Assembly: GCF_030406725.1 (NCBI RefSeq)
Contig: NZ_CP129107.1
Span: 310,001 to 374,000, forward strand
Length of the DNA: 64,000 bases
DNA from: Alteriqipengyuania flavescens
Lineage (GTDB): Bacteria; Pseudomonadota; Alphaproteobacteria; Sphingomonadales; Sphingomonadaceae
Reading direction: 5' to 3'
Translations under genes and position numbers: made by a program
Notes under the pieces: generated by a model
What the model was told of the DNA's origin: nothing
The model's input: only the letters and a program-made list of their open reading frames with translations
Database searches by the model: none
Part shown: piece after piece, positions 33,610 to 40,727 of the stretch
Layout: each line of letters starts with the position of its first letter
Position numbering within the stretch: the stretch's first letter is position 1

Positions 33610-34356
33610 ATGACGGAAAACCCGTCCGGACCGCCTGCCACGCCGGCAACGCCGCCCCGCTTCCGCTATGCCGATTTCGTCATGGCGGCGTTCGTGACCG
33701 TGCTATTGTTCTCGAACGTCATCGGCGCAGGCAAGGTGGCGGAGATTACCGTGCCAGGGCTCGGCACCATCCCGTTCGGCGCGGGGCTGCTGTTCTTCCC
33801 CGTATCCTATGTGATCGGAGACGTGTTGACCGAGGTGTACGGCTATGCCCGCGCACGGCGGGTGATCTGGACGTGGTTTGCCGCGCTTGTTTTCATGGCT
33901 TTCATGAGCTGGGCGGTGGTGACGATGCCGCCGGCAGCGGACTGGGGCAACCAGCATGCCTATGTCCGCGTTTTCGGCCAGGTCCCGCGTATCGTGGTGG
34001 CCTCGATCGTCGCCTTCTGGGCCGGCGAATTCGTGAATGCCTATGTGCTGGCGAAGATGAAGATCTGGACCGGGGGCCGCTATCTCTGGACCCGGACGAT
34101 CGGATCGACCGTGGTCGGCCAAGGCGTGGACAGCGCGCTATTCTACCCGATCGCGTTCCTCGGCGTGGAAGGCTGGACCACCGAACTGGTCGTCACGGTG
34201 GCGCTGACCCAGTGGGCGCTGAAAACCGCGTGGGAGGCCCTTCTTACCCTCGCGACCTATGCGGCTGTCGGCTGGCTGAAGCGCCGCGAGGGGGTGGATG
34301 TTTTCGATACGGATACGGATTTCTCTCCTTTCAAAACCAAAGTCACTGGGCGGTAG
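33610..34356 (+). CDS. Queuosine precursor transporter (YhhQ/VUT family)
   Basis: 248 aa, six TM helices. FFPVSYVIGDVLTEVYGYARARRVIW and the YLWTRTIGSTVVGQGVDSALFYPIAF block are diagnostic of the preQ0/preQ1 importer family. It imports queuosine precursors for tRNA modification. A Pro/Thr-rich N-terminus of ~17 residues precedes the first helix. Confidence 0.92.
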   Translation: MTENPSGPPATPATPPRFRYADFVMAAFVTVLLFSNVIGAGKVAEITVPGLGTIPFGAGLLFFPVSYVIGDVLTEVYGYARARRVIWTWFAALVFMAFMSWAVVTMPPAADWGNQHAYVRVFGQVPRIVVASIVAFWAGEFVNAYVLAKMKIWTGGRYLWTRTIGSTVVGQGVDSALFYPIAFLGVEGWTTELVVTVALTQWALKTAWEALLTLATYAAVGWLKRREGVDVFDTDTDFSPFKTKVTGR

Positions 34357-34388
34357 CGAGCCAGAGCGCGGGCGGCCGGTCGGCCTTG

Positions 34389-34406
34389 CCGTCCCCTGCG
34401 GGACGG
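34389..34406. terminator. Hairpin between yhhQ and the PspC-domain gene
   Basis: CCGTCCC-CTGC-GGGACGG, a perfect 7-bp stem between two converging genes. No T-run on the plus side; it may serve both transcripts. Confidence 0.4.
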
Positions 34407-34440
34407 ATTGGAAATTCTCCCGTAGCGGGGCAGTTATAAA

Positions 34441-34671
34441 TCAATCCGCGATCAGGCCGATGGCGAGATAGATCAGGATGGCGGATCCGAAGCCGAGGAT
34501 GGTCGCGGCGACGAAGCCGAGGCGGACGATCATCGGGTCCCAGTCGAAGCGGTTCGCGAGCCCTGCGCAGACACCGAGCAGCTTGCCGTTGTCCTTGTCG
34601 AGACGGAATTCTGCCCCATACTTCTCGGTGCTCGAACCGATCACGGGGCCGTTCTTGTCGAGCTGGCTCAT
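34441..34671 (-). CDS. PspC domain-containing protein
   Basis: 76 aa. FRLDKDNGKLLGVCAGLANRFDWDPMIVRLGFVAATILGFGSAILIYLAIGL (in parts) is a complete PspC domain with two TM helices and almost no tail. The start at 34671 overlaps the stop of the 43-aa peptide gene (ATGA). A near-consensus sigma-54 promoter lies upstream of the pair, which ties it to the PspF system. Confidence 0.9.
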   Translation of the reverse strand: MSQLDKNGPVIGSSTEKYGAEFRLDKDNGKLLGVCAGLANRFDWDPMIVRLGFVAATILGFGSAILIYLAIGLIAD

Positions 34672-34799
34672 GCGACCATCCCTGCGACAGCGCTGGCGTT
34701 TTCGGCCGGAACGATGGCGAAGGCCAGGAAGGCTGCGGAGATCGCGAAGGCCGAGACGACCGAAGCGAGCTGTTCGAATTTTGCGGACAAACCAAACAT
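34668..34799 (-). CDS. 43-aa predicted membrane/secreted peptide upstream of PspC protein
   Basis: MFGLSAKFEQLASVVSAFAI, then a hydrophobic run ISAAFLAFAIVPAENASAVAG. AAGGAA lies 7 bases upstream of 34799. The pattern QL..VSA..I.A..AF is shared with the 51-aa peptide at 23504, which also sits first after a sigma-54 promoter and before Psp genes. Codon use and tight coupling support a real gene. Function unknown. Confidence 0.6.
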   Translation of the reverse strand: MFGLSAKFEQLASVVSAFAISAAFLAFAIVPAENASAVAGMVA

Positions 34800-34851
34800 T
34801 GTGTTTCCTTTCATCGGTGCCGGAGAACAATTCTGCCGACGCAAACACCGT

Positions 34852-34867
34852 TGCATGGCCCGTGCCA
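34852..34867 (-). promoter_or_regulatory. Sigma-54 promoter of the second Psp operon
   Basis: On the minus strand the site reads TGGCACGGGCCATGCA: -24 TGGCACG, correct GG-to-GC spacing, and -12 ATGC instead of TTGC. The predicted leader is about 40 nt before the ATG at 34799, the same as in the psp operon. The rest of 34800-35049 shows nothing else clear. Confidence 0.75.
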
Positions 34868-35049
34868 GTTTCGGAAAATCGCTGTTTTCCGCCATTTTTC
34901 CGCCAGCAATGTTTGCTTTCATTTTGCTGAATGCCATTGCTTGGTAAAATTCACCAACTGTTGGCTTTGTAATTCCGGCGCATTGCCGCGGCCCGAATTC
35001 ACACGGCCATTGGCGCGCCGCAAAACCGCTCGTATCGCTGGCAAGGATC

Positions 35050-36126
35050 ATGCCGCTCGCCCAGTTTTCCCTTGTCCGTTTCCGCAATCACGCCGCGACT
35101 TCGCTCGGCGGCCTGGCGCGCTTCAACCTGCTGGTGGGGGAGAACGGCGCGGGCAAGACCAATGTGCTGGAAGGATTATCCCTCCTCGCTCCCGGACGCG
35201 GCTTGCGCCGGGCGGCGCTGGCGGAGATGGCGATGGCAGGTGGCGACGGCAGTTTTGCGGTGAATGCCCTCATTACGGGCGAGGACGAGCTGGCGATCGG
35301 CACCGGCACCCTCCCCGGCCGGCCGGGCCGCCGCGTCACGCGCATCAACGGCGCAGAGACCAGTGCGACCCAGATCGGCGAATGGTTCGCCGCATCGTGG
35401 CTGACGCCCGCGATGGACCGCCTGTTCACCGATAGCGCGGGCGGACGGCGCCGCTTCCTCGATCGGCTGGTGGTGGCGCTGGAACCGGTCCACGCGCGCC
35501 ATGCGAGCCGATATGAAGCGGCCTTGCGCGAACGCAATCGTCTGCTGTCGGCGGACATCATGCCCGAAGCGCGCTGGTTTTCGGCTGTCGAGGCCCAGTT
35601 GGCCGAACATGGCGCCGCGCTGGCAGCCGGGCGGGCGCGATTGGTCGAGGCACTGGCGGGGGCGCTTTCCGCCATGCCGGAAGAACCCTTCGCGCGGCCC
35701 GAACTCGCCCTCGACCACGGCGGTCCGATCCACGGCAATGCACTGGCCGACGCACTGGCCCGCGGGCGGGATCGCGACCGGGCTGCGGGGCGCACGTTGA
35801 CCGGCCCGCATCGCAGCGAGCTTTCCGTGACCCTTGCGGGCAAGGGCGTGCCCGCGGCGCAGGCCTCGACCGGGGAGCAGAAGGCGATGCTGATCGCCAT
35901 CGTCCTCGCGCATCTCGAACTCGCCTTGCGGGAGCGGCCCGGCCTGCTGCTGCTGGACGAGGTTGCCGCCCATCTCGATCCCGTTCGACGCGCGGCCCTG
36001 TTCGAACGGCTTGCCGGCATGGACGCGCAGGTCTGGCTGACCGGGACCGAGCTCGCCCCCTTCAGCGACCTGCCCGCCGACGCCGCCCGCTGGCGGGTAT
36101 TTCATGGCGAGGTGACGCGGCTTTAG
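35050..36126 (+). CDS. recF: DNA replication and repair protein RecF
   Basis: 358 aa ABC/SMC-type ATPase. Walker A GENGAGKTN (30-38), signature STGEQKAML, Walker B LLLLDEVAAHLD, and the LTPAMDRLFTDSAGGRRRFLDR block. It loads RecA at ssDNA gaps with RecO and RecR. Not beside dnaA/dnaN here. Its TAG overlaps the convergent esterase stop. Confidence 0.95.
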   Translation: MPLAQFSLVRFRNHAATSLGGLARFNLLVGENGAGKTNVLEGLSLLAPGRGLRRAALAEMAMAGGDGSFAVNALITGEDELAIGTGTLPGRPGRRVTRINGAETSATQIGEWFAASWLTPAMDRLFTDSAGGRRRFLDRLVVALEPVHARHASRYEAALRERNRLLSADIMPEARWFSAVEAQLAEHGAALAAGRARLVEALAGALSAMPEEPFARPELALDHGGPIHGNALADALARGRDRDRAAGRTLTGPHRSELSVTLAGKGVPAAQASTGEQKAMLIAIVLAHLELALRERPGLLLLDEVAAHLDPVRRAALFERLAGMDAQVWLTGTELAPFSDLPADAARWRVFHGEVTRL

Positions 36127-36833
36127 CTGGCCGGCAAGGCGTCCTGCACGTCGTCCAGCGTCGCTTCGACCAGCGCGGCCACGCCTTGTGCCGTGGGGTG
36201 GATTCGGTCCACCTGGTTGAGCTCCGGCCGCGCAATGATCGGTTCCTGGAAGAACGGCACGAGATCGGCGTCGTATTCGCGCGCAAGGTCGCGGTAGATC
36301 GCGTCGAACTGGCGCTGGAAATCGCCGCCGTAGTTGGGCGGCGCGCGCATGCCCATCAGCAGCACGGGAATGCCGCGCTTGGTCGCTTCGGCCATCATGA
36401 AGTCGAGGTTGGCGCGGGTCTCCTCCACAGGAAGACCGCGCAGCAAGTCGTTGCCGCCCAGCTCCAGGATCAGGAGGTCGGGCTTCGTCGCCATGTTATC
36501 GAGCGTGAAGGCGAAGCGTTGCCGACCGGCGGCGGTGGTGTTGCCCGATACGCCCGCGTTCTGGACGGTCGCGTTGATGCCTTGTGCGCGCAGGGCCGCC
36601 TGCAGTTGCGCCGGATAGCTTTCCGAAGGCTGCAAACGGTAGCCCGCAAACAGGCTGTCCCCGAAGGCGAGGATGGTGCGCGAAGGCCCCGCAATCGCCG
36701 CGCTCTCTGTAACCACGCTGCTTGGTGTCGCGTCGCCTTCCGGCGCCTGCGCCGGCTCCGCGCTCCCGCAAGCCGATAGGGTCAAGGCCAGCGCCATCGC
36801 CATCGCGCGAACGGGAAAAACAGGTTTCAGCAT
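36123..36833 (-). CDS. SGNH-type arylesterase/lysophospholipase (TesA-like), lipoprotein
   Basis: 236 aa. Lipobox LTLSAC with Cys22. Block I TILAFGDSLFAGY with Ser60, block II GVSGNTTAAG, block III LILELGGNDLLRG and block V DRIHPTAQG (Asp/His). Periplasmic esterase or thioesterase. Divergent from a YbbA/YbbP ABC system, the same partnership as tesA-ybbAP in E. coli. Confidence 0.92.
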   Translation of the reverse strand: MLKPVFPVRAMAMALALTLSACGSAEPAQAPEGDATPSSVVTESAAIAGPSRTILAFGDSLFAGYRLQPSESYPAQLQAALRAQGINATVQNAGVSGNTTAAGRQRFAFTLDNMATKPDLLILELGGNDLLRGLPVEETRANLDFMMAEATKRGIPVLLMGMRAPPNYGGDFQRQFDAIYRDLAREYDADLVPFFQEPIIARPELNQVDRIHPTAQGVAALVEATLDDVQDALPAS

Positions 36834-36861
36834 GCAACCTCCTTGGACTTGCCCGCCAGCT

Positions 36862-37578
36862 ATGCCATCGCTGCATCCCGTGTCCACCTCTCCCGAAACC
36901 AGCCCCGCCATTGTCGCCGAAAACCTCACCCTGACGCTTGGCGATGCCGCCGCACCGGTCGATATCCTGCGCGGCATCGACCTGACGGTCCGCGCCGGCG
37001 AGATGGTGGCGCTGCTCGGTCCGTCGGGATCGGGCAAGAGCTCGCTGATGGCGGTCCTTTCCGGCCTCGAGCGGGCGACCGGCGGCTCGCTCAGCGTCGC
37101 CGGGCAGGATTTCACGCATATGGACGAGGATGCGCTCGCCGCAGCACGGCGCGGGCGCATCGGCATCGTGTTGCAGGCCTTCCACCTACTGCCGACCATG
37201 ACCGCGCGCGAAAACGTGGCGACCCCGATGGAGTTGGCCGGGATGGCGGACGCAGCGGAGCGGGCCGAGGCGGAACTGGTGGCTGTCGGCCTTGGCCACC
37301 GGCTGGGCCATTATCCGACCCAGCTTTCCGGCGGAGAGCAGCAGCGCGTCGCCATTGCCCGCGCGATCGCACCGCGCCCGACCATCATTTTCGCCGACGA
37401 GCCGACCGGCAACCTCGATGCGGCGACGGGCGCGGAAATCGTCGACCTGTTGTTCGCACGGCGCGCGGAAACCGGTGCGACGCTGGTCGTCATCACCCAT
37501 GACGAAAGCCTCGCCAAGCGCTGCGAACGCATCGTGCGCCTCGCCGACGGGCTCGTCGCTTCGGACGGCCGCGGGTGA
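36862..37578 (+). CDS. ABC transporter ATP-binding protein, YbbA/LolD-like
   Basis: 238 aa. Walker A GPSGSGKS (53-60), Q-loop LQAFHLL, signature LSGGEQQRVAIARA, Walker B IIFADEPTGNLD. The start is uncertain: 36862 (MPSLHPV) or 36832, neither with a good ribosome site. The second would overlap the divergent tesA start at CATG. It pairs with the permease that follows (GTGA overlap). Confidence 0.88.
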   Translation: MPSLHPVSTSPETSPAIVAENLTLTLGDAAAPVDILRGIDLTVRAGEMVALLGPSGSGKSSLMAVLSGLERATGGSLSVAGQDFTHMDEDALAAARRGRIGIVLQAFHLLPTMTARENVATPMELAGMADAAERAEAELVAVGLGHRLGHYPTQLSGGEQQRVAIARAIAPRPTIIFADEPTGNLDAATGAEIVDLLFARRAETGATLVVITHDESLAKRCERIVRLADGLVASDGRG

Positions 37579-40097
37579 GCAATATTTCCTGGGCCACCGC
37601 CTGGCGGATCGCCCGGCGCGACCTCAACGGGCGCTTTCGCGGGTTGCGCCTGCTGGTCATCTGCCTGTTCCTCGGCGTGGGCGCGCTGGCGGCCATCGGC
37701 ACGCTGACCAGTGCGGTCGGCGGCGAGATCGAGGCGCGCGGCCGCGAATTCCTGGGCGGCGACATCCAGCTTTCGGTCTGGCAGCGCGACCTCGCCCCGG
37801 ACGAACTGGCTGCGCTGGAGGAGCTGGGCACCATATCCGGCGGCTTCCGGATGCAGGCGATGGCAACTGCGGGCGAGAACGCCGCGCCTGTCGGGCTGAA
37901 GGCGGTCGACAGCGAATATCCGCTGGTCGGCACTCTCACGCTGGCGGGCGGCCGCGCGGCGGGCGCACCGGCTGCGGGCGAGGCGTATATCGCGAAAGGG
38001 GCTGCCGACCGGCTAGACGCGGCGGTGGGCGACACGGTGACCATCGCCGGGCAGGAACTGCGCGTCACAGGGATCATCGAGACCGAGCCCGACCAGCTGT
38101 CCGAAGGCTTTTCGCTCGGCCCCACGGTCATCGTCGACCGCGCCTTTCCGGGAGAAGCAGGCTTGCTCGAGCCCGGCGCGCTTTACCGGGCGCGGTACCG
38201 TGTGGCGCTCGACGATGTCGGCCGCGATACCGAAGCCCTGGCGGAGGCGCTGGAGGAGCGTTTCCCGCAAGCCGGCTTCGAATATCGCACGCGCGACAAT
38301 GCCTCGCCCGGGGCTGACCGCTTCGTCAGCCGGATGGGCGAATTCCTCGTCCTCGTTGGCCTGGCCGCGCTGGTCATTGCCGGCATCGGCATCGGCGGCG
38401 GTGTGTCATCCTACCTGCAAGCGCGCCGCAGCAGCATCGCCACGCTGAAAGTCCTCGGCGCGTCGAGCCGCGATATCGCCCGTATCTACGCCCTGCAGAT
38501 CGGCGCCGCGGCGCTGATCGGCAGCGTCGCTGGCCTTGTGGGGGGGGTGGCGGTCACGCCGTTCCTCGCCCGTGCGCTGGCCGACCTGCTACCGACAGGG
38601 AGCGGTTTCGCCATCGATCCGCTCGCCCTGCTGCGCGCAGCCGGTTTCGGGCTGCTGGTGGCATTGGTGTTCTCCGCCCCGCCCCTGCTCGCTGCGCGCC
38701 GGTTTCCGGCCATGGCACTGATGCGCGCACGGGTCAGCCCGCTCTCGCAGCGCTGGAAGGAAGGCGCACCGTGGGTCGTGGGAGGGCTCGCGGGGATCGT
38801 GGCACTCGCACTCGTCGGCGCGCCGCAGCCCTTGCTCAGCGCCGGCTTCCTCGGTGGGGCGGCGGTGCTGCTTGGCCTGCTTGCGCTGCTCGGCTGGATC
38901 ATCCGCAAGCTCGCCGCGCGCCTGCCCAGCCCCCGTAACCCGCTGCTCCGCACCGCCAAGGCGAACCTGCACCGCCCGGGCGCGTCGACCGGCCAGCTGG
39001 TTACCGCGCTCGGCTTCGGCCTGTCCGCCTTCGTGCTGCTCGCCGCCATCCAGAGCGCCATCGACGGCAATATCCGGCAGCGCGTCCCCGCACAGGCGCC
39101 GGACTATTTCGTGCTCGACGTGCCGCGCGACAGCGAGGCGGAGTTCCGCACGCTGGTAGCACGCGACAACCCGGCAGCAGAGGTGCGAACGGTGCCGGCG
39201 CTGCGCGGCAAGATCCTGGCCTACGGGCCACAGGACGCGCCGGTCGTGGTCGCGGAACTGGAGGAAATCCCTGACGGTGCCTGGCCCCTGCGCGGCGAGC
39301 GCGGCCTCACCTATGCCGACGAAGTGCCGGAAGGAAACACGCTGACCGCCGGCGAATGGTGGGGTGCGGATTACGAGGGCGAGCCGCTCGTTTCGGTCGA
39401 CGAGGAGCTTGCCGAAGCGATCGACCTGAGGCTGGGCGACACGATCACCGTCGGCATCCTCGGCGTCGAACGCACCGCACGGATCGCCAGTTTCCGCACG
39501 ATCGACTGGGACAGCTTCGGCTTCAATTACGTCTTCGTATTCTCCCCCAATGCCCTGCGCGACGCACCGCACAATCTGGCGGCCACCATCGAGCTGCCGG
39601 AAAGCGCGGACACCGGCCCGCTGCTGCGCGACCTTGTCCGCATCCTGCCCTCAAGTTCGGTGATCGAGATCGGCTCGGTCCTCACCCAGGCGCGCGAACT
39701 CTTGAGGCAGGTCGGCACCGCGATCCTGGCCGCGGCATCGGTCGCGGTGCTGGCGGGCCTGGCCGTCCTCCTGGGCGCAATAGCCGCGGCGCGGGCGAGC
39801 CGGATTTACGACACGGTGATCCTGCGCGTGCTCGGCGCAAGCCGGCGCCAGTTGCTCCTGCTGCAACTGGCGGAATATGGCGCGCTTGCCGTAATCCTGG
39901 CGCTGGTTGCGCTTGGCCTCGGGTCCGGACTCGCATGGCTGGTCGTGACGCAGTTGTTCGAATTCGACTGGTTGCCGGACTGGGGCACGGTGCTGGGCGT
40001 GCTCGGGGCCGGCCTCGCGCTGGTCATCGCCTTTGCGCTGGGCGGATCGCTGCCACTGCTGCGCGCGAAGCCGGCGCGCGCGTTACGCTCGGATTAG
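37575..40097 (+). CDS. ABC transporter permease, FtsX/YbbP-like
   Basis: 840 aa from GTG. N-terminal TM, large periplasmic domain, two FtsX domains (VGLAALVIAGIGIGGGVSSYL, KVLGASSRDIARIYALQ; later LRVLGASRRQLLLLQLAEYGAL) and about ten TM helices. YbbP-type permeases act with YbbA and TesA; the substrate is not known, perhaps lipids or lipid-linked compounds. Confidence 0.88.
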   Translation: MSNISWATAWRIARRDLNGRFRGLRLLVICLFLGVGALAAIGTLTSAVGGEIEARGREFLGGDIQLSVWQRDLAPDELAALEELGTISGGFRMQAMATAGENAAPVGLKAVDSEYPLVGTLTLAGGRAAGAPAAGEAYIAKGAADRLDAAVGDTVTIAGQELRVTGIIETEPDQLSEGFSLGPTVIVDRAFPGEAGLLEPGALYRARYRVALDDVGRDTEALAEALEERFPQAGFEYRTRDNASPGADRFVSRMGEFLVLVGLAALVIAGIGIGGGVSSYLQARRSSIATLKVLGASSRDIARIYALQIGAAALIGSVAGLVGGVAVTPFLARALADLLPTGSGFAIDPLALLRAAGFGLLVALVFSAPPLLAARRFPAMALMRARVSPLSQRWKEGAPWVVGGLAGIVALALVGAPQPLLSAGFLGGAAVLLGLLALLGWIIRKLAARLPSPRNPLLRTAKANLHRPGASTGQLVTALGFGLSAFVLLAAIQSAIDGNIRQRVPAQAPDYFVLDVPRDSEAEFRTLVARDNPAAEVRTVPALRGKILAYGPQDAPVVVAELEEIPDGAWPLRGERGLTYADEVPEGNTLTAGEWWGADYEGEPLVSVDEELAEAIDLRLGDTITVGILGVERTARIASFRTIDWDSFGFNYVFVFSPNALRDAPHNLAATIELPESADTGPLLRDLVRILPSSSVIEIGSVLTQARELLRQVGTAILAAASVAVLAGLAVLLGAIAAARASRIYDTVILRVLGASRRQLLLLQLAEYGALAVILALVALGLGSGLAWLVVTQLFEFDWLPDWGTVLGVLGAGLALVIAFALGGSLPLLRAKPARALRSD

Positions 40098-40471
40098 GCG
40101 GCCCTTCCCGCAGCCATCCGCTCGATCGAAGCGCGCACGGGCCCCGAACGGAAACCCGCCGCCTCGATTGCTGCGCAGACTTCCGACGCGCTGCGGCCCA
40201 GCTGTGCCTGCGCCAGTCCCCACAGCAGCGCGCTGCGCGTCCCGGAGCGGCAATAGAGCAATCGCTTGGCGCCGTGCCGCTGGAGGATATTCGCCAAGGC
40301 GGCAATATCGTCTTCGCCGGCCCCGCCGATCGTGATCGGGATTTCGCGATAGGCGATCCGCTCGTCGCGCGCTGCCGCCTCTATCTCCGCTCCGTCGGGC
40401 TGGTCTCTTGATTCCCGGTCCGGCCGGTTGTTGACGATCAGCGTCACCCCCATGGCCTTGATCCTGGACAT
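40094..40471 (-). CDS. DUF442 / TIGR01244-type phosphatase-like protein
   Basis: 125 aa from the first ATG. IKAMGVTLIVNNRPDRESRDQP and LLYCRSGTRSALLWGLAQA (Cys-x5-Arg loop) match the DUF442 sulfurtransferase/phosphatase-like family. Homologues begin about 20 residues earlier. The frame upstream encodes FFTLDAETICATQIEPAD, in line with the family, but has no ATG/GTG/TTG. ATA at 40534 stands where the start should be, 9 bases after AAGGA. The real gene may be 40094-40534. Confidence 0.8.
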   Translation of the reverse strand: MSRIKAMGVTLIVNNRPDRESRDQPDGAEIEAAARDERIAYREIPITIGGAGEDDIAALANILQRHGAKRLLYCRSGTRSALLWGLAQAQLGRSASEVCAAIEAAGFRSGPVRASIERMAAGRAA

Positions 40472-40670
40472 GTCCGCCGGTTCGATCTGCGTGGCGCAGA
40501 TGGTTTCGGCATCGAGGGTGAAAAACTGGGTTATGGTATCGGGTCCTTGGTAAAACGCCCGTCAGCCCTAGCGATGAACCAATGACCACGCGGTATTCCG
40601 CGATACTGGACAGGGCCTTAACCCGAATGGTTGCGATTGTCTTGTGGCCGTCGCGGACCGCGCTCCCGAA

Positions 40671-40704
40671 CGAAAAAGGGCCCCGCCGCAGCGGAGCCCT
40701 TTCG
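40671..40704 (-). terminator. Terminator after the TonB-dependent receptor
   Basis: AAAGGGC/GCCCTTT arms with an inner GC-rich loop, followed on the minus strand by TTTTTCG. It starts 24 bp after the receptor stop. The remaining 40535-40670 shows no gene. Confidence 0.8.
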
Positions 40705-40727
40705 TTATTCGGCAGTAGCGTTTCAGC

